64,000 nucleotides of DNA from Isoetes taiwanensis (GCA_021234155.1 JAJEKV010000051.1:1922754-1986753), one strand, 5' to 3'. Shown: positions 44,357 to 56,887, counted from the first letter of the stretch. Numbers and translations are program-made. Notes: a model not told the origin generated them from the sequence alone.

Positions 44357-45653
44357 CTACTGCCGTCTGGTGTAGTCCGCAAAATCTCCAAAGCACTCAC
44401 TCCCAACAGATCTTCGTATCAACACAATGTGCCTCACTGATGGGGAGATAGGATTGTGCCCTCGAGCTATGGTCAAAGTGCGTAAATAGTAGTGCTGATC
44501 ATCAGAGGGGGGTGAGAGAAAATGAGAAAATACTATGACTTCACCTTCTAAGAAGGCGGAAGCATAGTAACGAGTCATCTCAGGAGGGGTGCCCTTTGGC
44601 ATTCTTGCTTTGTTCTCATAATAGGGAGGGGGAGCCTCCAGGTCTCTTTCCTCCTCCTCAATATCTTCAGCAATTGTAGCTTCAGGAGGAGCTGAGCTCG
44701 ACCCTTCTCCTGCTTGTGTCAATAAGAGCAAGGGTTGAATAGGCTTCCACTGATTCTTGGCCTGTACTGCCTGAAATTCCTCCTCGGAGGCTAGCTGTGC
44801 CTGGCTCATAACATCCTTCACCCTCCATACCGCATCTGCTATCGGTATCATTTCTTGTGTTGAGGTTCGAGAGAGCATAAGATTTTCACTCTCTTCATCA
44901 GATACAGCGCCGGAGGTGTCAACCCATCTCATTAGTGCATCCTGTATATGTGCTTCGGGATCACTTGTGAACCAACCTTGTACTTCTGGTAAAGAAAGCA
45001 TATCTTATAAAAATACATAGGGGTTGCTGTTGATATAAATTTCAGGTAATGCGGTGAAGCCCTTGCTGAACTGTGGTGCTTTAGGAATATTGAGGAAGGT
45101 CCTTCTTGAGTTCTTCTGCCTCCTCCTCCTCATCTGCTCCCATAGATCCTGAACTCCTTGCCCCCGTGGCTGGTGCTTCTTCCTCTTCTTCCTCATCCTC
45201 CGAGGATTTGGTATTAGAGTCCTTGTCTGGCATTTCCAAAGGAAGACTCTCAGGAGCCTGTAGAGCTATGGGCTCAGCTAGTGCACCAGCCAGTCGGGTC
45301 ATGCAAATAGCCAAAGCTAGTGTCGACTCAACATATGTTTTCCTCTGATAATTGGCTATTCCCTGGCTGTTAACTATTCTTGATCTAATATTCCTCATCA
45401 ACTTAGCATCGCCAAGAATGTTGATGAGGACCTGGTTGAGGACAAACATTCCTTTCCTCTCAGGGATTGGGACAGCATGAGGTGCTAACTTGTCATTATA
45501 AAAGCTCACCTATGGCGCATACTCAGGGTGTCTGCGCAGGTTATCCAGCAGATCCACCTGGTGTGCGAACATAGGATATACCGCCTCTGGAATTACATCC
45601 TCATACAACCTCTGTCCGGCCAAATACCAAGTGGAAAAATCAACGGTCTTCAT
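44357..45653 (-). pseudogene. ORF-B: extra ORF before gag, unrecognised, broken
   Basis: Starting at ATG 45653: MKTVDFSTWYLAGQRLYEDV, then a TAG just before VSFYNDKLAPHAVPIPERKG. It continues through a Glu-rich tract to 45081. The frame then shifts through FSKGFTALPEIYINSNPY to DMLSLPEVQGWF and ends at 44357. The pieces read as one ancestral protein of about 430 aa. No known domain. It lies between ORF-A and gag. Confidence 0.55.
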
Positions 45654-46129
45654 TTTGGAGAAATATTTAAGCTGGGCGCCCTTAAGCTGATGATCAAAAC
45701 CCTAACTTGCAAGTTGAGAAATGAGGGGTCATATCCTTTATTTATAGTTTTAGGGTTAGGCATGCCTTTCCTTTAAAAGCTATTAAAGGTCTATCTTTAC
45801 AAAGATCAAAGGATTACTAGCAATAGAGGCACTTATTTCTCAAAACTTTGTTTTCATTATACAAAAGTCAGATTACAAAAATATTTCGTAGTCTGCACCG
45901 CTTTATCCCCCTTGATGTGTATGGCCAGGTGCATGTCCTTGGGCATAATGGTAACCCTCTTAGTATGCAGGGCACACGGATTTGTGTCCTCAAAAATGCC
46001 CCACGGCTACGACTTCCACTGCTTCTTGTAAAGCCAAAATTGTGGGGCCGGTCATCCTCTTGCCGGGATCAAGCTCCTGTGTGACTTCCTGGCGAAGGCG
46101 GCTTTGGAGATTAGGAACCCAGGACCAGT

Positions 46130-47053
46130 CTAATAATGCCTTATTTCCTCCAAGGCTCCCCTTCCTGCCTTCTTCTTTCTCCTCCTCTCTTTTGGCACTT
46201 TGCTCTTCTTAGGTGGCCTCACCCGTCTTGTATCAGGGTTAATCCTTCTTCTTGGGGCTCTCGAGCTAGATGCCTCTTCTCGTTGGTTCTGAGGAGGGGG
46301 TGGCGGAGGTGGCGGTTCTTGTGGTAGAGGGGGTTGCGGAGGTGGCAGATCCTCTGGCACAGGGGGTTCTAGTTGGCTTTGGGAAGGGAGCGGTGGATTC
46401 AGTGGTTGAAGTGGGTTATATGGCTGACGGGGGTCTGGTGTGGATAATGGCGGGGAAGGCGGGGTATGTGACTCATGCTCGGGCGATGGTGGCGGCACGT
46501 TCGGGTCCTCATGTCCCTCCATGTCCATAAGTACTTGCGGCCGTGAAGGCCCTTCTCCCCTTCTTGGTCTTCCTGCATGTTTTGCTGCCTTATGATCATC
46601 AAATTCTCGCCACAAGGCGTACCTGGTCTCGACATCGGTGCTTTCACACACCCAGCTTCGGTACCACTTGTTAAGCCTATTCTCTGAAACTCGGTCAGGG
46701 TTATAAGCCAAGTGTCGATGTCGTTCCCCTGGAGTGTTGATGCAAGTAGCGATGATCTCGTTGAATTGCTCGAAGAAGGACCTTTCTCTTACTTCTAGTG
46801 TAGGCACACCCTCTTCGCCATCTCTCCTATCAAGCTTTAATTCTTCTCTTAAAAATTCTAGGGTGACGCCAGGTAGGCCTTCACCCATATCTTCACGGTC
46901 CTCCTCTACTCTCATGGCTAAGGCCATCAAGAATATGTACTTATGATGCTCATTTTCTGATACCACTATGTTTCTTAGTAATACCTCCATGGGCCATCTC
47001 ATGGCGGCTTTCTCCAGGGTATACCTTCTTGTCATTGATTTCGTTCTTGCCAT
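46130..47053 (-). CDS. ORF-A: extra retroelement ORF, 307 aa, Pro-rich
   Basis: ATG 47053 to stop 46130, uninterrupted. The N-terminal ~150 residues look globular (RWPMEVLLRNIVVSENEHHK, FFEQFNEIIATCINTPGERH, NRLNKWYRSWVCESTDVETR). A Pro-rich linker follows, then a very basic tail (PPKKSKVPKERRRKKK) that could bind nucleic acid or act as a nuclear signal. It is the first ORF after the leader. Tat/Ogre-type elements also carry an ORF ahead of gag, but I see no shared motif with them. Function unknown. Confidence 0.6.
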   Translation of the reverse strand: MARTKSMTRRYTLEKAAMRWPMEVLLRNIVVSENEHHKYIFLMALAMRVEEDREDMGEGLPGVTLEFLREELKLDRRDGEEGVPTLEVRERSFFEQFNEIIATCINTPGERHRHLAYNPDRVSENRLNKWYRSWVCESTDVETRYALWREFDDHKAAKHAGRPRRGEGPSRPQVLMDMEGHEDPNVPPPSPEHESHTPPSPPLSTPDPRQPYNPLQPLNPPLPSQSQLEPPVPEDLPPPQPPLPQEPPPPPPPPQNQREEASSSRAPRRRINPDTRRVRPPKKSKVPKERRRKKKAGRGALEEIRHY

Positions 47054-47232
47054 ATTTCTCAATACTTCAAACTTTATGTTAATCCAATGTCTGGCACCAC
47101 GTGGCGGTTTGGTGTTAAGCTCCGCTGATCACTAAGTGTGTTTGCAAATGACAAATCAACCCTACTGTCCCCCCAACCCCCCATATAGGGTTCCAACTTA
47201 GCCAGCAGCTGCGCCACCTCGACGCCATGCAG

Positions 47233-47823
47233 GCGACTCGCGATGGGTGCGTGGGAGGCCGGAATGGGGTGTTTTAGAGTAGCCACGCGGGCAACGAGAG
47301 TCGCTCGTCGACCGCGTCCCCTTTTTCCATATCCACTTATCTTGTGATGAAGAACTACCCCCTTAATCCTTTCAAAATTATCATCTAATCAATGAACTCA
47401 GCCTTCTTTGGTGAAGCGGCTCGCGTTGGGCACGTGAGGCTTCCAATTAGGTCAGTTCCAACTAGCCACACGGGCAACACGAGTCACCCTACTTGCCAGT
47501 GCTCCTCTAAAAAGCAATCTGATTTCCCTAAAGAATTGGCCTTAGATTAGCTTGATCCTACCATCATCTTAGTCAATCTAGCTGTCACTTGCAAACCGCC
47601 TCGCGTTGGGCGCGTGGAGCATCCAAATAGGCTAACTTAGAAGTGTGACACGGGCAACGCGAGTCGGTTCTCAATCTTGCCCCTTTTTCTTACAAACAAC
47701 TAGTTTTTCGGGAAGAATCATACCCTATTTTCTTGAGAATTTTGCTTGATATTTGATCGCGTTGGGCGCGTGGGCATCTTAAACTGGCCAACTTTGGGGC
47801 GTCATGCGGGCAACGTGAATCGG
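47233..47823. repeat. Four dyad repeats in the retroelement leader
   Basis: Units at 47233-47303, 47417-47486, 47597-47667 and 47757-47823. Each has CTCGCGTTGGGCGCGTG-like and CACGGGCAACGCGAG-like arms that can pair around ~35 nt. Spacing is 160-184 bp. They sit between PBS and ORF-A, where packaging or dimerisation signals lie in retroelements. That role is inference. Confidence 0.8.
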
Positions 47824-48238
47824 TTTGCGCCCCGCGCCCCATTTCGCCCAAACTTGCTAATTTGAGGGGAGTTTCTCCCTGCAACTCAGATTCTGCCTTA
47901 CTGGTAAATCTGCCATGTCAACACTATTTTGTCTCTGCATCTATTCCAGGGGTTAGGGTGTCAGTAAGGGATCAACTCAGGGCCTCACAAGTGGGAGTAG
48001 TATTGACGATCAATACCAACATCACCGACCCTAGGTTCTTCTCCTGCAGCAAAATTATCGATATGTCCATCTACCTACCGTAGGACTGCCTAGGGTTCTA
48101 TCGATCAAAAACTTTAGCCTATGAAAACCATATGCATCATACACCATATCCTCTCATCAAAACTGAGTATCACCTTTTGTAATCACTTTGTAGTCGTGAG
48201 AATCAACAAGGGTGGCCCAAGGTCACGTAGGACCATTT

Positions 48239-48250
48239 GCTCTGATACCA
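48239..48250 (-). promoter_or_regulatory. Primer-binding site for initiator tRNA-Met
   Basis: TGGTATCAGAGC on the minus strand, two bases after the LTR end TTACA. This is the standard 12-nt PBS of many plant LTR retrotransposons. Confidence 0.95.
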
Positions 48251-48252
48251 AA

Positions 48253-49680
48253 TGTAACACCCCCCGGAAGGCGCCACCCCGCTTGCCATCAACAGATGGT
48301 AGCCAAAATGTGCTCCCGGTGTGCCGAGCAAGGACACCTCGTCGACTCCCACTCTGTAATCGAGAATCACAACCAAATCGTCAGTAACCAAACATCAAAC
48401 CAGCAATCTCAAACATGGCAACCCACAAGCCTAAGAGTGCGCAATAACGATAGAAATGAGACTAACAAAGAGACCTAGCAAAATAAGGGCTCGGTTAGTC
48501 CCAGTGGGCAGTCACAGGTTCTAGGCTCTCTAAGATAACAGCAGACAGAGTATATGGCAACATGAAACGGCTCGGCCCATTGTTAGGAAGGTCTCGGGTC
48601 CACATCCAGCCGCCCCTTCTGCAGACACTTTCAGATAGGGTCTAGAACACAATGCTGAAGCAGCCCCAGTATTGGGTACTTCCCTGAACACCCGAAACCC
48701 CAGAGTGTCCAGGTTCACCAGTGCAGAGCCCATAATGCACTCGAAAGGCCGATCAGTACTATGCTAGAAGAGCTGCGGTGAGATTACCCAATTGGGGCAA
48801 TCCCCTCTGGCGACTAAAAGCCTATACCCGAGAGCAGATGCAATATTTGCTATGCTACTCGTCAAGACGTCCCCTACCACCCCGTTGGGCAGTGATACAC
48901 AACTCATGGCCGGTCTAGGGCTCTCTTCCACCTATCCCATCTCTGCTCCAGAGATAGGCGGGTAGGATCTCCCCAAAGCCACGCCCCACAAGGCTAGCAT
49001 AAGTATGCATAGACCATCTCATGAAACCTCCAGCACCATGCTAAGACCACAGGACCCACCCTGGTCTGCAGGCCGAAAGGATCTATCTACTTCTAGGGTT
49101 CTAGTGATCACAGAGCATTCAGCTTACTTAATCACCACTGCCATTTCAAACGAATGTACTTAATCATAAATGCACAGAAGATCTGAAATAAGCTAAGCTT
49201 GCTATTCTTAGCCTACTGTAACAGAAATCATGGCAGGCGTTCATCTACTATAACAACTGAAATGAAATGTACTTTCACTCATAAATTGAAGTAGCTACCA
49301 TTAATCTATAGTGTGGAGATAGGCTCTCAAAAGCTATCAATCACAAAGACAGTCATGCAATCAACAGAAATGACAGGGAACCAACCTTGCACGCTCTCCG
49401 AGCTGCTTTGCCCTCTGACTTTGCTATCATCTACGCTCTCAAGAGCTGCAAGCTCCAACAATATGGTTTGCTCTATCAACTCTATGCTCTCTGCTAAAAT
49501 GCCTAAATTGCTAAGGATGACATTCTAATGGTTGTACCTTGCAAGCGCCTTAGCAGCACCTCCAACTCACGCATCCAAGCTCCAATTCGACAGCAAGCGC
49601 CTAGGCAATGACCAGCTCTGCGAACCCGACGTTCTGAGTGCTGGAGCACCGCATTTGAAGCTCTCTAGCCTAACTTAGCA
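48253..49680 (-). repeat. 5' LTR, ~1.4 kb
   Basis: The inner end is certain: GGGGGTGTTACA next to the PBS. The outer end is proposed at 49680 because the minus strand there starts TGCTAAGTTAG, giving TG...CA termini. The second LTR is absent from this window, so the length cannot be checked by alignment. Confidence 0.7.
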
Positions 49681-49699
49681 ACTAACCACTACCATAAAC

Positions 49700-50260
49700 C
49701 ACTGAAAAACCACTATAGATGTGGTTTTTAATGCTAAAAATTTCATTCCTAATAAAAACCACGTAGCATAGTGGTTTTCATAACTAGTACGTGGTTATTC
49801 ATGTTGATTTTTTCTTATAGTGTGGTATATTAAAAACCGATAGTAGTTTACTACATGGTTTTCTAGCATTAATGCTGATCATTCATGTTGGTTTCTAAGA
49901 TAGCATGGTTTATTAAATCGACATTGTTTGTAGCATGGTTTTTCAACACCACTATAAGTACGGCAATGGTTATTTATGTTGGTTTCTATTATTACGTTGC
50001 TTAGAGAAGTTGAAATAATTATGATGTGGTGTTTTATACCAATTTAATTGCCATGGTGGTTATTCATGCTAGTTTTTTATTATCACAAGACTAGTTGTGG
50101 TTTTGTGGCATGGTTTTTAATACTGAGTTAATTATCATGGTAATGGCTCATAGACATTACCAAAAAAGATGTGGTTATCCATAGTGGTTACTCAAAAAGA
50201 ACCCAAAAACCAATTGCCGTAATTAACTGCTATCAAACCATTATAGATATGGTTCAGACT
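49700..50260. repeat. Region of CCAC/GTGG-rich degenerate repeats, CACTA-like ends
   Basis: Many variants of GTGGTTTTTAAT and GTGGTTATTCATG. CACTATAGATGTGG near 49707 and the end CTTATAGTG near 49824 resemble CACTA transposon termini with subterminal repeats. No transposase. The start abuts the proposed LTR edge. Confidence 0.4.
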
Positions 50261-50269
50261 TTATTTAAA

Positions 50270-51080
50270 TATCAAGCAAATGAGTAAATGTCAAAATACA
50301 AAGGCATCTTTTGTAATTTGTTATTCTTTAGTTTTTTGTAATTTGTTTTGAAAACCAGCATGCAATAGTGGTTTTCAACTCTTCTTCATTTCATATGGTT
50401 CCCCCTCCTATCTTTTATGACAATGTGGTGGTTAAAGAAAATTTGTTGATAAACTCAGGAGAGGGAAAATCCCGATAAAGAGATATGAAATCCCCTTTTT
50501 AGGCAATTTAAAACTATTTTAATCATGTATATAATTGGGAGGGGTCGGTACCCTAGGGTTGGTTATGACCACCCCCATTGCATAGAAGGTGCACCATTAG
50601 AATCAAATAAAACATTCATTCTGGGAAGGGACTCACAAAGAACACAAAAACCGGCCGATAGAGCAGCAATATACAATGTTTGAAGAATAGAGAGGGGTAG
50701 CCGACCATAGGAACAATATCGGGCTACCCCAGAAAAAAGAAATGTGCACAGGGTAATGGCGACCACTTCTCATCGGGATAAAAAAACCACGCCCTTTCGG
50801 GTTTTCGAGGAAAACCCTAATGAGAAATGGTCGCCAGCAACCTTGAATGTGTTGCCTGGAGAACCGAATGAGATGGGTCGATGGCGAAGCCAAAAAAAGC
50901 AGGACCTCGGAAGACGGCGTAAAACCTGCAAGCAACACAAAGAACCCTAAAAAACACTCGTGAATGGTTAGAGAGAATCAAACTTGCATGGCAGTGACGA
51001 GGCAAGCTGCACAACAACAAGCCCCCAACAATAGGGGCGACAGAAACATAAAAAGAAGAACATAGCAGAAAAAGAGAGAG
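50270..51080. other. Unassigned stretch
   Basis: No gene recognised. The open frames on both strands lack family motifs. Confidence 0.35.
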
Positions 51081-51300
51081 CATCACCCAATAGGGTGGAG
51101 AAAAGCATCACCGAACGGGTGGAGAACATGTAACAAGAAATATGCGTCACCCTCGAGGTGGAAATAAACAGCATCACCCGCAGGTGGAGATAGCATCACC
51201 CATAGGGTGGAGAAAAGCATTACCCAACGGGTGGAGAACAGAAATATGCATCACCCTCGAGGTGGAAAAAAATAGCATCACCCGCAGGTGGAGAATAATG
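51081..51300. repeat. Array of eight short palindromes (CACC...GGTGG)
   Basis: CATCACCcaataGGGTGGAG-type units begin near 51081, 51106, 51145, 51171, 51194, 51218, 51249 and 51276. They form two higher-order blocks (51081-51193, 51194-51300) with the same order of four palindrome types. Weaker relatives follow near 51348 and 51397. Repeats are too short and the spacers not unique enough for a CRISPR array. Confidence 0.8.
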
Positions 51301-51309
51301 TGGCATAAT

Positions 51310-53050
51310 GCCGATGAACAAAGAAAAACATTATTATAGCAATACCCAAGGTGGACAACAACAAAGAGTGCAGGAACCGAAACATAGATGAAAAATCACC
51401 CGTTAGACGTTAGGAACTGTAAACAAACACATATAGTGATAGAAAACAACACAGAGAGGTGGAAAAAGAAAAAATAGCATCACCAACAGCCGAACTCAAA
51501 ATAACATATAAGGGCGGGTAGGGAGGGAAGCAATGGACAAGGAAATAGATGCTGATGTGAGAAGACGTCGATAACGAGCCACAAGAAGGATGAGCACATA
51601 TATAGCTGCTCGTCCCATCCCAGAATGACGATCCGAGGGCTCGGATCGATGCCATAGATGTCACATGTGGCAACTTCTAGTTATTCAATTTTGTTCTATT
51701 GTAATAGTATAGTATTTTTCTAAAACTGAGTACGCATATGAAAGTGCAAACATTGGCATGGCTCTATCATATGCCACATATTGGTTGACTATGCTTAGAT
51801 GCATCAATTCACATTTTTTATCAAGCCCATATGGAAATTTGCCTCAGGAAAGAGCAAATTTAGATGCACTAATGTAGTTAAATGATGAAGACTTCTTGCC
51901 TCATTCAATTTCTTAAACTCCATTTGTTGGTGCTTCCTTTTGCCAGAACAGATCTTTGTTTTGTTTATTCAAAGCTAATCAGCAGGATGTTGCCAACGGA
52001 TACGTCCCCATGCTTTGCTTGACAAAATATTATATAACTTAGTTTGAGGTTTGTTTTATAAACTGAGACCTTTATGGACATATTCTCTAAGTTTGCGCAT
52101 GATCTAGAGCTTTTACAAGGTTCAACCCTTGGAGTTCAGTTTTGCTATAGAACGTCTAGGTGGAAATCTATTTACATGCGAAATTGGCACTGGGATAGGA
52201 CTCTAGGAGATGCAACCAGAAAGAGAGATTCTTGACATTGTTCCTTTTGTTGTGATATCCAAGTAGTATCTTCAAAGATCTTCTGAATGAATAATCTCTT
52301 CAAACAAAAAGATCTCATATTCAACATTTTGTTTCATATGAATGTACATTTAGAGGTTGAAATGTAGAGGCGGAAATGATGTGCATATACCAACTAGACT
52401 TGAAGACAACTTTCGTAATGACATCGAGTCAACTTATGGCATATCCTTAATAGAAATTTTTAATTACAAAAATTGAAAGCTGGATGGTTAATATATCTAA
52501 TACCACCATAGAAATTGCTTCTAGGAATGCTTTATTATGGTTTTAAACAAGGGAATTTAGATTTTCGTATCACGTTTTTCATGAAATGAGCATGAATTTG
52601 GGGAACACAAATTTGGTCCAAATGTTTTCTTTCTTGATTGTTTCATTGCAACATTAGTTAATTTTTCAAGGCTTATCTAAATGCAATAATGTTAAAGGTA
52701 AATTGCCTTAGTTTATTTGTATATGTGGGTGTGCCAATATTTTTGTAATCATCTTGCTATGTTAAGCTTGGTGTTTAATGCTTTTATTTAATATTATATG
52801 ATCTTTACAACCAACACCTTGAAGAAGCAATGTATCCACACTTGGATAGGACGTCTTCTTGAGTTAACAACCACAATTACCTGCTCTATAAATTCATAAT
52901 TCCTTACTAGGGTTTCATTTCAAAATTTCTCCTCTTCCAAGTCCGAAATTTTATCCTCCATTCATAGAACTCCTGCAGGAAATACAAGAAGTAAAAAGAA
53001 CAAGAGAAATAAGTAATTGTGTTCTCTTTCCTTTTTAGTCTGGTTTTTGT
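51310..53050. other. Unassigned stretch before the L1
   Basis: AT-rich. No ORF1-like protein for the following L1 and no other gene seen. Confidence 0.4.
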
Positions 53051-53057
53051 CTTAGCC

Positions 53058-53987
53058 ATGAAGATAATTTCTTGGAATGTTAGGGGGATCAAAGGGCCAA
53101 TTAAGAGAAGAAGAATTATTTCTCAGCTCAGAATTTATAAGGCTGATATCATCCTCCTTCAAGAAACCAAATTGCCAAAATTTGAAAGCTCCAATCTCTC
53201 TGATTGGATCCACCCAGGTTCATCTTCCATCTGGATTGAGGCTTCTGGGACTAGTGGGGGATTAACTATAATATGGAAATCTCTGTCCCATGTTTCTTTT
53301 CATAACAGTCCTACTAAGTGTTGGCAGGCAGTAATCTTTACAATTAATAACTCCAATTTTGGAGTTATTAATATTTATGCTCCAACTTGTCCAAAAGAAA
53401 GGGAAACTATCTGGCCTGACATCAACTCGTGGATTTCATCTCAACCAAATATGAATTGGGTTGTCTCTGGAGACTTTAACAATACTCCAAACTGGGATAT
53501 GAAATTAGGCAACAAAATTAATATGTCCACTCTAGAGAGACTCAACTGGGACAACTTCATTTCTGATACCAGCCTGATTTATGTGCCATCCTCTACAGCA
53601 AGTTACACTTGGTCAAACAAGCAAAAAGATTCCAAAAGAGTTTTCTGTGCCCTTGATAGATTCTATGTTTCCAACACCATTGACTCTTTTTGGGATAATT
53701 GTTTTGTGACTAGTGATGAAGCCATCTCTATATCAGACCATCAACCACAGTTTCTTCATTCTAATCATTTGCTGAATCTTCCTAGAGATGGGAATATCCC
53801 GTTCAAATTTAATTGCTCTCTACTTCACAATGAGAAATTCTGTTTGGATTTCAGAAACTTCTATCAGAGATTGCAAAATTGCCACAGTCAGTCCATGAAA
53901 AATTTATATTCCAAGATCAAACAAACCAAGTCTTGGATTAAGGAATGGTCTCACACCAATTTCAAGGAGAAATCTAGGCAAAAATAG
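53058..53987 (+). pseudogene. L1 APE-type endonuclease
   Basis: Starts MKIISWNVRGIKGP and carries ILLQETKLP, NIYAPT, VVSGDFNNTP and ISDHQPQF, the nuclease core motifs; SDH is the active-site triplet. It stops at 53985 in the linker to RT; coding similarity continues in other frames. Confidence 0.93.
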
Positions 53988-54117
53988 AGCTTGCTTGCTA
54001 AAATGAGAGACCTCAGATCTCATATGCAGAATGATCCTTATAATGTTGATCTTCACATTGGTGAGGAGATTTTGGAAAATCAAATCAAATCCATAGAAGA
54101 GGCCGAGGCCAAGAGCT

Positions 54118-55540
54118 ATGCCATTAAATGTAAAAATCAAGTACAACAAAGAAATGGACCTTGGAAGCTCCAAGTTCTTCTATAGGGCTGCCAAAAATAG
54201 AGTTCTCAATAATTCTATTATGCAAGTGCAAGCTGAAAATGGCATTACCATTGATAACCCCCCTGGGATCAAGAACTTCTTCCATGATCAGTATGCTTCT
54301 CTTTTCAATGACAAGATTAATAGCCCTGACATTACCTCAAAAAGCATTGAATTCAACTCTTTGATCAACCACATTATCCCAACTTGTCAAAACATTATGG
54401 ATGAGTCTGTTGCTGCACTCCCCTCTGAGAATGAAATTCATAATGTCCTGCTTAGTTTCAGCAAAGGGAAATCTCCAGGACCTGATGGCTTGCCCCCTGA
54501 GTTCTTCATGCAATTTTGGGATGTGCTAAAAGATGACATAGTCAACATGGTTCACGGGTTTTGGAGAGCTGAACACTTGCTCTCTTCCATTTCTGCTGGA
54601 TTTATCACACTCATTCCAAAAATTGATAAGCCTGTATCCTTTTCTGATTGGAGGCCTATTTCCCTGACCAACTCTACCTACAAATTATGTGCTAAGCTTA
54701 TAGCCAATAGAGTCAAGCCTTTTCTTCAGAATCATATTGACATTAAGCAATCTGCTTTCTTGCCTAACAGATTCATTCTTGATAATTACATTGTTGCTAT
54801 GGAAGGGTTGCATTGGAATAAGGTTTCCTCCCAGAGTTGTGTTCTACTTAAGCTTGACTTCAAAAGGGCTTTTGACTCGATCAATTGGGATTTCCTTGAG
54901 TTAGCCTTGAAGAAAATTGGTTTCAACAGCAAAATTATATCTTTAATTTTTTGTCTCAAGTCTATGGCTAACTCCTCTGTTCTCATTAATGGCTCTCCCT
55001 CAAAAATTTTCAAGCTGACCAAGGGAGTTAGGCAGGGCTGCCCTTTAGCTCCTTACCTTTTCTTAGTGGCTGCTGAAATGCTTACCAGGGCAATAGACTT
55101 TCATCAAGAATGTGGAAGCATCAAAGGCCTTTATCTTCCAGACAATAAGGGTAGCTTGATTATTTCTCAATATGCAGATGATACATTTGCATTTCTTGAA
55201 TAAAGCTCTGATAACATTGCCAAATTTCTTAGCATTGTTGATTTATTCTCTGCTGCCTCTGGAATATATCTGAACCTTAACAAAAGCATCATTATTGGAG
55301 ACACTGCTCAGAATTCCATTTGTGATATTAGAGTCATGAGTACCATGCAAGCCACAAAACTTCTTGGGATGCCTTTGTCTCTGAACTCCAACATCAAAGG
55401 TTTGTGGGATCCTATTTTAAAGAGAATTAGAAAAAAATTGAATATCTTTAGAAATTCTTTGTTGGCAGAACCTTAATTGCAAATTCTGTTCTGGCTGCAT
55501 CCCACATTTATTTCTCCTCGGTTTAGTAGCTCCCAAATTG
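54118..55540 (+). pseudogene. L1 reverse transcriptase
   Basis: Motifs: SKFFYRAAKNR, GKSPGPDGLPPEFF, FSDWRPISLTNSTYKL, LLKLDFKRAFDSINW, GVRQGCPLAPYLFLVAAE and the catalytic SQYADDTFAF. A TAA at 55201 follows at once; the same frame then reads FLSIVDLFSAASGIYLNLNK, so this is a point nonsense mutation. Confidence 0.93.
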
Positions 55541-55547
55541 ATTTACA

Positions 55548-56871
55548 ATGAGCTTGAAAAGACTATTAGGAATCTGGAATGGTAACCACTCTGTTAATTG
55601 GGATTCAGTCACTCGACCTAAAAGTTATGGTGGTTTAGGCTGCAAAAATTTGTATCTTCAAGCCTGTGCTTTGGCTGGGAAGTTCATTTGGAGGACCTTA
55701 TCAGGTAATAATTCAATGGCTTCTATTTTCATTAGGCACTGGATCTCATGCTCTTATCCTGAAGGGCATCCTTCTATTAAGCATTCTCTGCCTGAGTCTG
55801 CATTTTGCACTATCCACCCTGGTATTAATACATCTCCTCTTATGCATAATATGTTCAAGGCCTGGAACTTGGTACAGAGCTGCTTTGATGAGCCAGATCT
55901 GCAGGATCTTCACATGCAATCCTCTCTTTTTTGGTCTGCTGGATTCAAAGACACTATTCTGGCTTTGAAGCATCCCAAAACTTACAAGAAATGGAGCAAC
56001 CTTGGTATTGCTAAAATCACGGATTTATTTGCAAATGGTCCTCATCACTTGGACTAATTTTAGAAGATTAATTCATGGGACTTCTAGTGATAAAGCTATC
56101 TTCCTTCATTTCAAAAACATACTTGCTAGGTGTACCAATCTGGCTGACTATGGCAGTGGCATCATTTGAAGAATTAATGGGATTAATAGCTACAAAGTCA
56201 GTAGGGTTTATGCTAGACTTAATCTCAAGAACAACCCTGTCAAAGCAAGAGTCAAGTGGTCCATATATGAAGATGACTGCAAAAATTTATTCAAGAACAC
56301 TTGGAATTCATACTGCCCCCCAAAGATCAATTATTTCATCTGGTTGATTGCCCAAAGGAGTCTTCCAAATCTTGTCTCCCTATCTAAGAGAAACACGACC
56401 ATTGTGCCTAGTTGTCAATCTAATTACTCTAAAAATGAATCTATGGATCATATCTTTCAGTGCCCAAAGCTATCTAATTTCTGGAATTGGTTCTATGTAA
56501 AATTTGGCCATTTCTTCTGTGCTAATTCTCAGGGCAACTTGCTAAACTGCATCCAAAATAATGATGCCTTTAAAAACACTCTTATGTTTACTGCACTTTG
56601 GAATATTTGGAAGTCTAGAAATAGGATTGTGCATGGTCATAAAAAATTCTCTACATTTTGGATCAAGATGTCATTTCAACCAGATCTAGAAGCCAATGGT
56701 ACAGCTCACAAGTGTAAAGTTGCAGACTCCTATGACAGAAATTGGGATCACATTGGTAAATTTATTGGTGGTTATAACATTTTTGTTTCTCATCTTCAGG
56801 TTATCAATTCTAATACCCCTTTCTCTGATTTGTTTGATAGAATATCTGGATTTTCTCAAAGGGGAGGGTAG
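55548..56871 (+). pseudogene. L1 C-terminal region with RVT zinc finger
   Basis: 55548-56057 reads KRLLGIWNG, DSVTRPKSYGGLGCKNL and similar post-RT sequence. 56344-56871 has CQSNYSKNESMDHIFQC and NWFYVKFGHFF, the zinc-binding RVT domain. There are frameshifts between the pieces. No RNase H domain is visible. Confidence 0.85.
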
Positions 56872-56887
56872 GACTAAATTCGATACC

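Larger units (their letters stand above)
41890..49680 (-). mobile_element. Ty3/gypsy LTR retrotransposon, 3'-truncated, with extra 5' ORFs
   Basis: Order along the minus strand: 5' LTR (49680-48253), tRNA-Met PBS (48250-48239), leader with four dyad repeats, ORF-A (47053-46130), ORF-B (45653-44357, broken), gag with zinc knuckle, aspartic protease, and RT up to the INYRMLN motif at about 41895. Homology then stops: the rest of RT, RNase H, integrase and 3' LTR are missing. Frameshifts and stops in ORF-B, gag and pro show it is dead. Confidence 0.88.

Noticed and set aside
45106-45348. Ser-rich plus-strand ORF
   Set aside because: Shadow of the Glu-rich tract of ORF-B on the other strand.
51081-51300. 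CRISPR array
   Set aside because: Plant-like DNA, no cas genes, palindromes too short and spacers repeated between blocks.
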